Source: Akkermansia muciniphila (GTDB taxonomy: Bacteria; Verrucomicrobiota; Verrucomicrobiia; Verrucomicrobiales; Akkermansiaceae). Taken from it: a stretch of DNA of 64,000 nucleotides. The position numbers and the translations under genes were made by a program. Shown piece after piece: positions 17,101 to 25,348 of this stretch. The notes beneath the pieces were generated by a model. That model was not told where the DNA came from. It saw nothing but the letters and a program-made list of their open reading frames with translations, and searched no databases. Within the stretch, counting starts at the first letter, position 1, and the number at the start of each line of letters is the position of its first letter. The DNA is taken from positions 868,001 to 932,000 of the forward strand of contig NZ_CP114598.1 of NCBI RefSeq assembly GCF_030848305.1, in the 5' to 3' direction.

Positions 17101-19095
17101 TTCCACACGGCGCACATGGTTGGCTTCCGTATAGGCGTAATGCGTATCCGTCAGCCGGGCGGCGTTCATAGTAAGCACCACGTACTGGTGCGCAATATCC
17201 GGATCGGCATGGTCGGAGCAGCGGTAATAGGTATAGGTGCCCTTCCTTCCCCCGCCCGCCCAAGGTTCCATCCGGACGGTTTCACGCCCGAAGACGTCGT
17301 AGGACCAGGTCTTTTCGCCTCCGTCGGGAGCCGTCTCCCGGATCAGTTTGCCCACGGCGTTATAAGCGTAAGTCGTTTCACGGGCATAGTCGGTTCCATA
17401 AGCCTCAATACGGCTGGTGCACAGGTTGCCGCTGCGGCCCTGTTCATAGGTTTCGCACACCCGGGAAATAGGAGCGCCGTTTTCCCCGCGCTGCACGGTA
17501 GTAAAGAGCTTCCAAATCCCCGAAGAAACCTCCTGCCTTTCACGGATCGTGTAAATCGCGTCTTCCCCTTCCCCCTGGGACATGCACCAGGCCCCTCCCG
17601 TCCCCTGCCAGTAGCGGGTGACGTAAGGTGCGCGCGCTTCCGCCTGCTCCGTGACGGTGAGCTTGCCGGTCTCCGCATTGCCCTCAATGGTGAAGGTTTT
17701 AAAAGGCGCCCCCGTAACGGCGTAAAGACCGGTGGAGACGTTTTTGGCCCCCACCTGCTCGGGCAGATAAAAGGCGATCACATAGCCCGTATCCGTCACG
17801 TTCTCAATATTGGCCAGACCGTCCCACAGGTTCCAGACCTGGCGGATGACATCATCCGCGCTTCGGACGATGTCTAGGTAATTGGCAAAATCCTGAGTCG
17901 TCCATGAAGAACCCAGCTTGGTCCGGTAGCCGGAGGCCGCGTCCAAAGCGGAAACGGAAGAACCACCGTAGATGACTGTATTGCCCCTGGCGTTGCTGAC
18001 CCTCATTTCCGCCGCGCTGGCGAAAGCCGAGACGGCACGCCCCTCTGCCGCAGCATACACCATGGAAACGGAACCCGTCCTTTTCCGCGAGCCGCCAATG
18101 GAGCCTGCACTGGCCGCGCCGGCATAGCAGTAATAGTTGGCGCGGGTGCCTCCGTTCCGGATCTGGAATGCCATGTCAGCCCCCAGCTCCGGACCGGAAG
18201 GGGGCAGAATACAGCTGGCCATGGGATGCAGGTATTGCAGGGCTGCGGGCGTCCACAACCTGGAAGAGAAGTGATAAGCCACAATTTCCAGCATCCCGTA
18301 CGGCACGCCTTCCATACCGCGGAAGGAACCGAAGCTGGTGCGCCATACCATGCTGGTTTTCCGCGTCTGGGCAGTTACCCGTTTGCCTGCGGAAGAGAAC
18401 TTTCCATAGGCGGAGGCGGAGGAAACTAGGCTGCGCACGGCAGACGCGCTGGGGGAACCGCCCCGGTTGTCCATGCAGTCATCCGGGGAAAAGGGATTGT
18501 CCGGATCAGTCTCATCCTCATCCCCGCCGTTGTCGCCATTCGGGCACGGATTGCTGGAACTGCTGTTGGGAGAACTGCTGCTTCCGCTGCTGGAGCCTCC
18601 GCATGGATCATCGTCGCCCTCGTCGTTGTTGTCCACTGGCTCCGTTTCTGCCTCCGGGGGCACATAGGAAGAAGAAGAACCCGTTTGCCTGTTGGTAATT
18701 TCCACCTTCAGGTCAAAGGTGAATTTGGCCATGTTGTTATTGGCATTGGGAATGGAAATATTGCTATAGTCCACATGCGCCCGATGCATTCCGGGCTCAA
18801 TGCTGAAAGAAGCCGTCTGCGGCTCGTAGCTGCCGCCTCCGTACTGTCCGCGCGGACCGATGTCCAGCCGTTCTTCTCCATCCACGGTCAAGTTAGCCAG
18901 ATCGTCGGCGCCCATGGTCACCTTGCATTCGGCCGTTTCATCAGGCCCCAGCTCCCTGACTTCAAAATCCCAGTCCCAGCTTCTTTCAAAAGCGTCCGTT
19001 GGCGCTTGTTCGTCGATCGCGGAGGGAGCTCCGCTATTGGAATTGCTCATGCCCGTCAGGGAATTGACATCGTTATCAAAGGATTGTTCTTTCAT
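14065..19095 (-). CDS. Large Rhs/YD-repeat polymorphic toxin protein (first part, frameshifted at 3' end)
   Basis: 1,676-residue ORF, of which ~1,626 belong to the real protein. Order: no signal peptide; a beta-sandwich-like domain (about 35-135); a Ser/Asp/Gly-rich linker (about 150-215); a unique region (about 215-550); then YD/RHS repeats of the YDxxGR type, which build the Rhs shell (YDVFGRE, YDLLGQL, YDDADRL, YDYLNRRIEKAV). After MSKK the frame leaves at the A7 run (14211-14217) and the last ~50 residues are out-of-frame. No PAAR or VgrG gene lies nearby, so the export route is unknown. GC content is far higher than in the downstream modules. Confidence 0.88.
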   Translation of the reverse strand: MKEQSFDNDVNSLTGMSNSNSGAPSAIDEQAPTDAFERSWDWDFEVRELGPDETAECKVTMGADDLANLTVDGEERLDIGPRGQYGGGSYEPQTASFSIEPGMHRAHVDYSNISIPNANNNMAKFTFDLKVEITNRQTGSSSSYVPPEAETEPVDNNDEGDDDPCGGSSSGSSSSPNSSSSNPCPNGDNGGDEDETDPDNPFSPDDCMDNRGGSPSASAVRSLVSSASAYGKFSSAGKRVTAQTRKTSMVWRTSFGSFRGMEGVPYGMLEIVAYHFSSRLWTPAALQYLHPMASCILPPSGPELGADMAFQIRNGGTRANYYCYAGAASAGSIGGSRKRTGSVSMVYAAAEGRAVSAFASAAEMRVSNARGNTVIYGGSSVSALDAASGYRTKLGSSWTTQDFANYLDIVRSADDVIRQVWNLWDGLANIENVTDTGYVIAFYLPEQVGAKNVSTGLYAVTGAPFKTFTIEGNAETGKLTVTEQAEARAPYVTRYWQGTGGAWCMSQGEGEDAIYTIRERQEVSSGIWKLFTTVQRGENGAPISRVCETYEQGRSGNLCTSRIEAYGTDYARETTYAYNAVGKLIRETAPDGGEKTWSYDVFGRETVRMEPWAGGGRKGTYTYYRCSDHADPDIAHQYVVLTMNAARLTDTHYAYTEANHVRRVEKRTTALGAEGEQLEVTETWLPAAPNEYARGRLKMKQSANGVQTVYGYEAASQYGALYRETRETQIAGQAVPGHSTRKVTYVSAQGNNTRVEKYALLTDGTWALTDTADYEYDKENRWIKRTRGNGRVTEREMMCCGPLWEKDEDGIMTTYSYNTARQLVEVSRSEVTDGETIVTPETIVSYTRDAFGRILQTRRDVGPMTTTESRAYDLLGQLVQETDVLGRSNTHAYSADGLTETVTTPTGATLVTIRHADGTVLEQSGTGQRHLLYRTEYSAEGVVRSSLLPRAEGEPALVEQTVTDGRGNMVRVSRANANDGLIHDRRAFDLNNRLLRQQVDGMAPLLYDYDPFGNIVKTTLKLAENPTSANSLVTEYAYARRQREDGVYRVTTVTRCNSQGTTYAESTAELVSFLSPSLAGKNISTDPRGNETLQWTEYAAPSRRTVKTQSPASSVIAETVVIDGYAVSRKDHAGVLTASSRAYTASGSTETYTDARGNAAVTVFDIAGRETARTDAAGNTTAIQYDPSTASPSCVTDSLGNTACYAYDPRGRKTAEYGTALQPSVFGYDDADRLVSLMTFRVPGETIAADPRERTDGDVTAWSYDDASGLMTAKTYADGHGESYSYDDWNRLAVKRQARVVDGQGTPLATSYAYDPQTGNLVSVTHNDATPSITCTYNHLNLLTQVTDDSGTRTLAYNQYNEAESETAAGLAASALNYLRDGLGRPSGYSLHYGEGVVQQTAWEYDGCGRLSTVSLNNGADPFVYGYHAVNGLLETLDYPNTLRRWYTREEKRDLLTRIDYLRPGSANYPAKTDYAYDALGRPTEKKDYFNTPAPDLTHSYSYNGRDELAADAMSRGGTYSYVYDNIGNRVTSREGSGASAAAYTANSLNQYTAITREEEVPFAPGYDADGNQTKIQTSTGEWEVSYNALNQAARFIQGNRRVECRYDYLNRRIEKAVYEGEVLMSKKTIHLSRLPANRGTGRRRCDGNSNARTAENLSVGSVGTGSHAHLGHEPL
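14211..14217 (-). other. A7 homopolymer where the rhs reading frame breaks
   Basis: Minus-strand TCG AAA AAA ACG. Reading one fewer A gives SKKRFIYHGYLQIAELD and joins the downstream ORF without a break. It may be a phase-variable tract, a site of transcript slippage or a recent mutation. Confidence 0.75.
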
Positions 19096-19134
19096 GGTTT
19101 GAATCGGATTAGCTATTGAAACGCAAACATTGCA

Positions 19135-19185
19135 TCATCCCAATCTTGGAAAAACTGCAATAATTTTTATCCGTTCCTTATCCAT
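19135..19185 (-). CDS. 16-codon upstream ORF with strong Shine-Dalgarno before rhs
   Basis: AGGAGG (19201-19196) lies 10 nt before an ATG that opens MDKERIKIIAVFPRLG and stops 40 nt before the rhs start. Such a strong ribosome site is rare in this window, and rhs itself lacks one. It may be a leader peptide controlling rhs translation, or a chance match. Confidence 0.35.
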   Translation of the reverse strand: MDKERIKIIAVFPRLG

Positions 19186-19201
19186 AACAAAAAAACCTCC
19201 T

Positions 19202-19549
19202 GTTTCAACACGTCCAACACGGGATGCCCCCTGGCCTCAGCCGTGGTTCAATAAATGGTAAAAATTTCTTCTCTGCGCTTCCGAATGAAAAACCCTGGCC
19301 CATATGGAAAATTCCGGAAGCAACATATCCAAATGGCCTTTAACTGCGCGCCATGAAACACAGCAATTTTTCATTTAACATGGATTCATGAACTCTTCAA
19401 CGAAAAAAGCATGATCTCCCTGAATTGGAAAAGAAATCCAAAATCCATAAAAACGGTTATCGCCTTCGGGCATGTTCAGCAACCCCGGCATGTCTGAATG
19501 GAAAGAAAGCAGGATAAACCACCACTTTCCCAGCCACCACGCCTGAATT
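19202..19549. other. Non-coding region between rhs and the LMW phosphatase gene
   Basis: About 350 bp with no convincing ORF, repeat or RNA element. It must contain the rhs promoter (minus strand); none was recognised with confidence. Confidence 0.4.
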
Positions 19550-20053
19550 TTACAAGGAAAGCTGCTCCTTCAAACGCTCCAGCAGATTGCCGCAACCGTC
19601 CTGAAGCAGTTTTACCACATATTCAAAGCCTTCCTGCCCCCCATAATAGGGATCCGGCACTTCTTCATCCGGAAAACGAGTCGTGAAAAAACACATGGGC
19701 GCTATCTTGCCTACCCACTGTCCCTTTTTATCCAACCGTTTCAAATCCCGCAGATTTTCACGGTCCATTCCCACAATCAGGTCAAATTGTTCCAAATCCT
19801 CTTTCCGCACGGGGCGCGACTTAAGCCCCGGATCCTCATATTCGTATTTTTTCAGCGCCGTCAGCATCCGGCTATCCGGAGGGCAACCCCGATGGTAACC
19901 GATCATTCCAGCGGAATCGCTCTCAATCAAATGTTCCAGACCTTGTTCTGCGACCATTTTTTTGAAAATGATTTCCGCGGCAGGAGAGCGGCAGATGTTG
20001 CCCAGACAGACAAACAGGACTCGGTAAGGTTCGGGAGCATTCATGGACGTCAT
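19550..20053 (-). CDS. Low-molecular-weight protein tyrosine phosphatase
   Basis: Cytosolic cysteine phosphatase removing phosphate from tyrosine, often on exopolysaccharide tyrosine kinases. From Met at 20053 it is 167 residues: the P-loop VCLGNICRS (C16-R22) is next to the N terminus as the family requires, and the general-acid Asp lies in VPDPYYGG. The open frame continues 40 codons upstream into the guaB promoter region, but that extension is not family-like; Met at 20044 is another option. Divergent from guaB. Confidence 0.88.
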   Translation of the reverse strand: MTSMNAPEPYRVLFVCLGNICRSPAAEIIFKKMVAEQGLEHLIESDSAGMIGYHRGCPPDSRMLTALKKYEYEDPGLKSRPVRKEDLEQFDLIVGMDRENLRDLKRLDKKGQWVGKIAPMCFFTTRFPDEEVPDPYYGGQEGFEYVVKLLQDGCGNLLERLKEQLSL

Positions 20054-20198
20054 TTCTTTTTCAGGATAGGCAGGCGGCCTCCCCATTTCAAGAGGGAAGA
20101 GTTTCTGCACGGGAAACGGAAACGCCCGCGAATATGGCATGGGGCAAAGAAAGAAACTGCGCCGCTCATTCAAAAATAAGATTCTCCTGTGTTTCGGC

Positions 20199-20227
20199 TT
20201 GCGTCAGAGGTTGTCCGGCTGTAGATT
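20199..20227 (+). promoter_or_regulatory. Candidate guaB promoter, possibly leaderless
   Basis: TTGCGT, 17-nt spacer, TAGATT. The -10 ends 5 nt before the guaB ATG (20233), so a normal start site would fall on or beside the start codon. Confidence 0.4.
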
Positions 20228-20232
20228 ATCGC

Positions 20233-21684
20233 ATGGCAGATTTCCCTCTTGGATTAAGTTTTGATGACGTGCTCCTGCTGCCCCGCCTGAGCGCGATTCT
20301 TCCCGGCGACGCGGATATCAGTTCCCAGCTTGTTCCCGGCTTTGACATGAAAATCCCCGTGTTGTCCGCGGCCATGGATACCGTTTCCGAATCGGAACTG
20401 GCGATTGCCCTGGCGCGGGAAGGCGGCCTGGCCGTCATCCACCGCAACAACCCCATTGACATCCAGGCAGCCATGGTTTCCCGCGTGAAGCGTTTTGAAA
20501 ACGCGGTCATCCCGAATCCCGTCACGGTCAACAAGGACATGACGCTGGAAGAAGTCCACCAGATCATGATGGACCAAGGCTATTCCGGCTTCCCCGTCGT
20601 GGATGCCAACCGCAAGCTGGAAGGCATCATCACCGGCCGCGACATGCGCGGCGTGGACGATTACCAGAATGTCCGGGTCGAGGACGTCATGACTCCCCTT
20701 CCCCGCCTGATTACGGCGGCTCCCACCACGACCATTGAGGAAGCGCGCCACATCCTTTACACCCACCGCATTGAAAAGCTTCCCCTGGTGGATGAACACG
20801 GCGTGCTGGCCGGCCTTATCACGGAAACGGACATCCAGAAGCGCGCCATGTTTGCAGACGCTTCCAAGGATGAACACGGCCACCTGCGCTGCGGCGCCGC
20901 CGTGGGTGTGGGTCCCGATTATCTGGACCGCGCCAAAGCCCTGATTTCCGCCGGAGCGGACGCCCTGTTCATTGACGCCGCCACGGGACACACGACCCGA
21001 GTGATGGACGTGGTTTCCAACCTCCGCAAGCTGACGGACCGTCCCATCGTAGCCGGCAACGTGGTTACGGCGGAAGGAGCGGCCGACCTCATCAAGGCGG
21101 GCGTGCAGGCCATCAAGGTGGGCGTGGGTCCCGGCTCCATTTGCACCACCCGCGTCATCTCCGGCGTGGGCATGCCCCAATTCACCGCCATTCAGGAGGT
21201 AGCCTCCGTGGCGCGTCCCGCGGGCGTCACCGTCATTGCGGACGGCGGCATCCGCTATTCCGGGGACATTGTGAAAGCCCTGGCCGCCGGCGCCGACCTG
21301 GTGATGCTGGGCGGACTGCTGGCAGGTACGGAAGAAAGCCCCGGCAAAGTGGTTCATTACCAGGGCCGCCACTTCAAGCAGTATCGCGGCATGGGCTCCC
21401 TGGGAGCCATGCGCCGCGGTTCCGGCGACCGTTACGGGCAGAACAGTTCCGGCAAGCTCGTCGCGGAAGGCGTGGAAGCGCGTGTTCCGTACAAGGGCAT
21501 GCTGGCGGACGTGGTATTCCAGCTCATGGGCGGCCTGCGCTCCGGCATGGGCTACCTGGGCGCGCACAACCTGGAGGAACTCCGAAACAAGGCTCGGTTC
21601 GTGCAAATCACCTCCGGCGGCCTGAAAGAAAGCCATCCCCACGATATCACCATCACGGAAGAACCCGTCAATTATTCCTGTTAA
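20233..21684 (+). CDS. guaB: Inosine-5'-monophosphate dehydrogenase
   Basis: Oxidises IMP to XMP with NAD+, the committed step of GMP synthesis. From the ATG at 20233 ([17 protein letters not shown], the standard IMPDH start) it has 484 codons. Two CBS domains lie around 95-200 ([19 protein letters not shown] is the CBS2 start). The catalytic Cys304 is in GPGSICTTR, and the mobile flap RGMGSLGAM and RVPYKG are intact. The open frame extends 33 codons further up but is not conserved in style. guaA begins 12 nt past the stop, so both GMP steps form an operon. Confidence 0.96.
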   Translation: MADFPLGLSFDDVLLLPRLSAILPGDADISSQLVPGFDMKIPVLSAAMDTVSESELAIALAREGGLAVIHRNNPIDIQAAMVSRVKRFENAVIPNPVTVNKDMTLEEVHQIMMDQGYSGFPVVDANRKLEGIITGRDMRGVDDYQNVRVEDVMTPLPRLITAAPTTTIEEARHILYTHRIEKLPLVDEHGVLAGLITETDIQKRAMFADASKDEHGHLRCGAAVGVGPDYLDRAKALISAGADALFIDAATGHTTRVMDVVSNLRKLTDRPIVAGNVVTAEGAADLIKAGVQAIKVGVGPGSICTTRVISGVGMPQFTAIQEVASVARPAGVTVIADGGIRYSGDIVKALAAGADLVMLGGLLAGTEESPGKVVHYQGRHFKQYRGMGSLGAMRRGSGDRYGQNSSGKLVAEGVEARVPYKGMLADVVFQLMGGLRSGMGYLGAHNLEELRNKARFVQITSGGLKESHPHDITITEEPVNYSC

Positions 21685-21696
21685 CTCCTCCCTCAC

Positions 21697-23220
21697 ATGG
21701 ACGACAAGCACCTCGTAGCCGTCATTGACTTCGGCTCCCAATACACCCAGCTCATCGTGCGCCGCGTGCGCGAACTGGGCTACATGGCCAAGCTGTATGC
21801 GCTGGAAGACCTGGACCAGATTCACGAACCCGGCGCCGTCATCCTTTCCGGCGGTCCCAAAAGCACCACGGACGCGGACGCCCCGGACATTGACTTTGAA
21901 TGGCTCCAGAGCCTGAATGTCCCCGTCCTGGGCGTGTGCTACGGCATGCAGCTGCTGAACATCAAGCACGGCGGCACCGTAAAAGCCAGCAACAAGCGGG
22001 AATACGGCCCCGCCGCCCTGCTGCCGGAAACCTGCACGGGCCTGTACCGGGACATGTCCCCCTCCTCCCAGGTATGGATGAGCCATTCGGACACGGTGGA
22101 CCATCTGGCGGAAGGCTGCCGCGTCATCGCCCGCAATGCGGAAGGCGTCCCTGTCTCCCTCCAATGGGGAGAAACCACCTTCGGCATCCAGTTTCATCCG
22201 GAAGTGACCCATTCCCATGAAGGGCGCACAATCCTGCGCAACTTCCTTTCCTGCGCGGCCAACCTCAAAAAATTCGACATCGGAGACTTTAAAAGGGAAC
22301 TCATCCGGGAAATCCGGGAGCGCGTGGGCGACAAGCAGGTGGTCTGCGGCGTCTCCGGCGGCGTGGACAGCACCGTACTGGCCGTTCTGCTGCATGAAGC
22401 GGGCGTGAACATGCGCGCCATCTTTGTGGATAACGGCCTGCTCCGCAAAAACGAGGCAGAGGAAGTGCGAGCCAATTTCGCCCGCATGAACGTGGAAATT
22501 GAAACGGTGGATGCTTCCGAACGCTTCCTGGCGGCTCTGGCCGGAGAAAGCGATCCGGAAAAGAAACGCCATATCATCGGAGGCCTGTTCATCGACGTTT
22601 TCTGGGATGCCGTGGGAGACGCGGAAATGCTCGCCCAGGGCACCCTGTATCCGGACGTGATCGAAAGCGCCTCCAACGCCAAATCCAAGGCCTCCGTCAT
22701 CAAGACCCACCACAATCGCGTGGAACGCGTGCTGGAACTCCAGGCGCAGGGGAAAGTATTGGAACCCCTGGCGGAACTGTTCAAGGACGAAGTGCGGGAA
22801 CTGGGCGCTTCCATGGGCATCCCGCATGACATTCTGTGGCGCCACCCCTTCCCCGGTCCCGGCCTGGCCGTGCGCTGCCCCGGCGTGGTCACCAAAGAAC
22901 GCCTGGACATCATCCGGGAATGCGATGCCATCTTCATCGGCAACCTGAAGAAATACGGTTGGTACGACAAAGTCTGGCAGGCCTACGCCGGCCTCATTCC
23001 CGTAAAAACGGTGGGCGTGAAGGGGGACGAACGCTCCTATGAATGGGCCACCAACCTGCGCGCCATCGTGTCGGAAGACGCCATGACGGCGGACTGGGTG
23101 GAACTCCCCCCGGCCCTGCTGAGGGAAACCAGCAACCGCATCCTCAATGAAGTAAAGGGCATCAACCGCGTCCTTTACGACATTTCCACCAAGCCCCCGG
23201 CTTCCATTGAGTGGGAGTAA
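21697..23220 (+). CDS. guaA: GMP synthase (glutamine-hydrolysing)
   Basis: Converts XMP to GMP using glutamine and ATP. It has three parts: a class I glutamine amidotransferase (nucleophile C81 in GVCYGMQLL, His/Glu in QFHPEVTH), an N-type ATP pyrophosphatase (P-loop SGGVDST near 225) and the C-terminal dimerisation domain ending KPPASIEWE. Length 507 is standard. It is in an operon with guaB. Confidence 0.96.
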   Translation: MDDKHLVAVIDFGSQYTQLIVRRVRELGYMAKLYALEDLDQIHEPGAVILSGGPKSTTDADAPDIDFEWLQSLNVPVLGVCYGMQLLNIKHGGTVKASNKREYGPAALLPETCTGLYRDMSPSSQVWMSHSDTVDHLAEGCRVIARNAEGVPVSLQWGETTFGIQFHPEVTHSHEGRTILRNFLSCAANLKKFDIGDFKRELIREIRERVGDKQVVCGVSGGVDSTVLAVLLHEAGVNMRAIFVDNGLLRKNEAEEVRANFARMNVEIETVDASERFLAALAGESDPEKKRHIIGGLFIDVFWDAVGDAEMLAQGTLYPDVIESASNAKSKASVIKTHHNRVERVLELQAQGKVLEPLAELFKDEVRELGASMGIPHDILWRHPFPGPGLAVRCPGVVTKERLDIIRECDAIFIGNLKKYGWYDKVWQAYAGLIPVKTVGVKGDERSYEWATNLRAIVSEDAMTADWVELPPALLRETSNRILNEVKGINRVLYDISTKPPASIEWE

Positions 23221-23303
23221 AGCTTCCGCGCCCTGTTGACGCTCGTTCAGCAGGGTGCCCCGCTCCTCCTCTCCGGTAATAAGGATCAAGAAAGGAGAAA
23301 ATA

Positions 23304-23906
23304 ATGACTGAACTGGAAAAATGCATGGCGGGCGAATGGTATGACTGCCATGACAAGGTGTTTCTGGAATTCAAGAACAAGACGCACCGGCTCCTGATGA
23401 AATACAATTCCCTGCCTTACGACCATAAGGAGGAAAAGCGGCAGGTGCTGCAGGAAATGCTGGGCAGCATCGGCGCCAAGGTCTCCATCGGCCATTCCTT
23501 CATCTGCGATTACGGCCGCAACATCCATATCGGAAACAACGTCACTGTCAATACGGGCTGCACGTTCGTGGACTGCAACAGGATCACCATCGGCAACAAT
23601 GTGCTGATCGCCCCCAACGTACAGATTTACACCGCTACGCACCCCATTGAGCTGAATGAACGCCTCACTCCCGTGGAAACGGATGAAGGCGTTGAATACA
23701 TCCGCCATACCTACGCTCTTCCGGTAACGATAGAAGACGGCTGCTGGATTGGCGGCGGCGTCATTATCCTGCCCGGCATTACCATCGGAAAAGGAAGCGT
23801 CATCGGAGCCGGCAGCGTGGTCACCAAAAATATTCCTCCCGACAGCCTGGCGGCGGGGAACCCCTGCAAGGTTATTCGTAAAATCAACGGAAGTCGGGAA
23901 CAATGA
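23304..23906 (+). CDS. Maltose/galactoside O-acetyltransferase family (left-handed beta-helix)
   Basis: Acetyl-CoA-dependent sugar O-acetyltransferase of the LacA/Maa/NodL group. The N-terminal Mac domain is MTELEKCMAGEWYDCHD, and hexapeptide repeats run from about 70 to 185 (IGNNVTVNTGCTFVDCNRI, IGGGVIILPGITIGKGS). The catalytic His is in TATHPIE. A good ribosome site (AAGGAG) precedes the ATG. The stop overlaps the start of the HAD phosphatase by 4 nt, so both are co-translated. The acceptor sugar is unknown. Confidence 0.88.
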   Translation: MTELEKCMAGEWYDCHDKVFLEFKNKTHRLLMKYNSLPYDHKEEKRQVLQEMLGSIGAKVSIGHSFICDYGRNIHIGNNVTVNTGCTFVDCNRITIGNNVLIAPNVQIYTATHPIELNERLTPVETDEGVEYIRHTYALPVTIEDGCWIGGGVIILPGITIGKGSVIGAGSVVTKNIPPDSLAAGNPCKVIRKINGSREQ

Positions 23907-24541
23907 TCAAGCTGATCGCTTTTGATCTGGACGGAACCATAGGGGACACGGTCCCCATGTGCATCAGGGCATTTGAAAAAGCGGTTTCTCCCTACGCCGG
24001 CCACACGCTGAGCGAACGGGAAATCACGCAGACTTTCGGCCTGAATGAAGTAGGAATGATCAAGAAAGTCGCCGGAGAAAAATGGCGGGAAGCTCTCCAT
24101 GATTTCTACCCGGTTTATGAAGAAATGCATCAATCATGTCCGGCTCCGTATGAAGGCATACGCGAATTGATAGAAACCCTGCACAAGGCTGGCGTGCTTG
24201 TCGCCCTGATTACCGGAAAGGGAGACAAAAGCTGCCGCATCACGCTTGAGCAATTCGGCATGCGGGATTTGTTCTGTTCCGTCAAAACCGGAGCGGAAGA
24301 CAGGCCCAACAAGGCGGAAGCTATTGAAGAGCTTCTGCACGACTTCCGCTTGAACAAAGATGAATTTTACTATATCGGGGATGCGGTTTCAGATGTGGCC
24401 GCCTGCAAAAAAGCGGGGGTGACCTGCCTGTCCGCCGCCTGGGCAACGACCGCAGACGTCGGCGGATTGGAAAAAGCCAACTCCTCAAAGGTTTTTCCCA
24501 GCATTAAGGAATTGACATTATTCCTGTCCATTGAGAAATAA
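23903..24541 (+). CDS. HAD-superfamily phosphatase, phosphoglycolate-phosphatase-like
   Basis: 212-residue HAD hydrolase with motif I FDLDGTIGDT (7-16), a helical cap, motif II LITGKGD, a Lys in motif III near RPNKAE and motif IV YYIGDAVSDV. It probably hydrolyses a small phosphorylated metabolite. It overlaps the acetyltransferase stop (ATGA). Confidence 0.85.
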   Translation: MIKLIAFDLDGTIGDTVPMCIRAFEKAVSPYAGHTLSEREITQTFGLNEVGMIKKVAGEKWREALHDFYPVYEEMHQSCPAPYEGIRELIETLHKAGVLVALITGKGDKSCRITLEQFGMRDLFCSVKTGAEDRPNKAEAIEELLHDFRLNKDEFYYIGDAVSDVAACKKAGVTCLSAAWATTADVGGLEKANSSKVFPSIKELTLFLSIEK

Positions 24542-24575
24542 TTAGAAGATCCTCCTCACTTGGATAAGGAAAAAC

Positions 24576-25295
24576 ATGATGGAAAAATTTCAAAAACTGG
24601 CCCTTCTGATTGATGCTGAAAACGTCGCTCTGGATAAGCTTGAAAGCGTCATTCGGAAAATATCTGCATATGGCCGCATCGTGATTCAAAGAGCCTACGG
24701 CGACTGGAGCAAGGAAAGTTTAAAAAACTGGAAAGACTCGCTAAACCGGTTTGGCATAAAAGCGGAGCAGCAATTTAATTATACTCCCAAAAAAAACTCG
24801 ACGGATATGGCGTTGACTATTGACGCCTTGGATTTATTGTATCAGTCATCTTACGATGCCCTCGCCATTGTTTCGAGCGACTGTGATTTCACTCCCGTTT
24901 CCCTATATGTCAGGGAACATGGTGTTTATGTAATCGGTATCGGGAAAAAGGACACTCCTGAATCCTTCCAAAAAGCATGTGATAAGTTTATTAAACTGGA
25001 AGATCTTGACATAAAAACGAATGCGGATCCATCAAAATCCTCTCAAACTGCCCCAGCCATCCACGGAATAACTATTCCCCCTATTCATGAAATGTTAAAA
25101 GAAGCAGTCAAAAAAAATCAGGATCCTAATGGATATGCTCCTATAGGAGCAGCTGCATATTACTTAAAAAAAACATATGGATGCACTTGGATAACTTATG
25201 GAAGAAAAAAATTCCTTAATCTTATTAAATTATTTCCTGATAAATACGAAATAAAAGAAATAACACCTACTGTAATAAAATACAAATTAAAATAA
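24576..25295 (+). CDS. NYN-domain putative RNase with C-terminal OST-HTH/LOTUS-like domain
   Basis: Residues 1-145 form a PIN-like NYN domain of the LabA/DUF88 group: LALLIDAENV, a central DMALTIDAL and VSSDCDFTPV supply the acidic metal-binding residues. Residues ~165-239 (PIHEMLKEAVKK...YAPIGAAAYYLKKTYGCTWI) match an OST-HTH/LOTUS RNA-binding domain. Such proteins are thought to cleave or bind RNA. The 3' half is markedly AT-rich compared with its neighbours. AAGGAAA precedes the ATG. Confidence 0.82.
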   Translation: MMEKFQKLALLIDAENVALDKLESVIRKISAYGRIVIQRAYGDWSKESLKNWKDSLNRFGIKAEQQFNYTPKKNSTDMALTIDALDLLYQSSYDALAIVSSDCDFTPVSLYVREHGVYVIGIGKKDTPESFQKACDKFIKLEDLDIKTNADPSKSSQTAPAIHGITIPPIHEMLKEAVKKNQDPNGYAPIGAAAYYLKKTYGCTWITYGRKKFLNLIKLFPDKYEIKEITPTVIKYKLK

Positions 25296-25348
25296 TTTAA
25301 AATTATTTTATATTTTAATAATATTATCCAAAAACAGTTCCTTCTGCC

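Noticed and set aside
14599-17877. Long plus-strand ORFs inside rhs (467 and 449 aa)
   Set aside because: They run antisense to YD-repeat sequence and repeat its periodicity; no start signals or domains.
20254-23289. 1,011-aa minus-strand ORF opposite guaB and guaA
   Set aside because: Antisense shadow in GC-rich coding DNA; low-complexity His/Ala/Gly composition and no domain.
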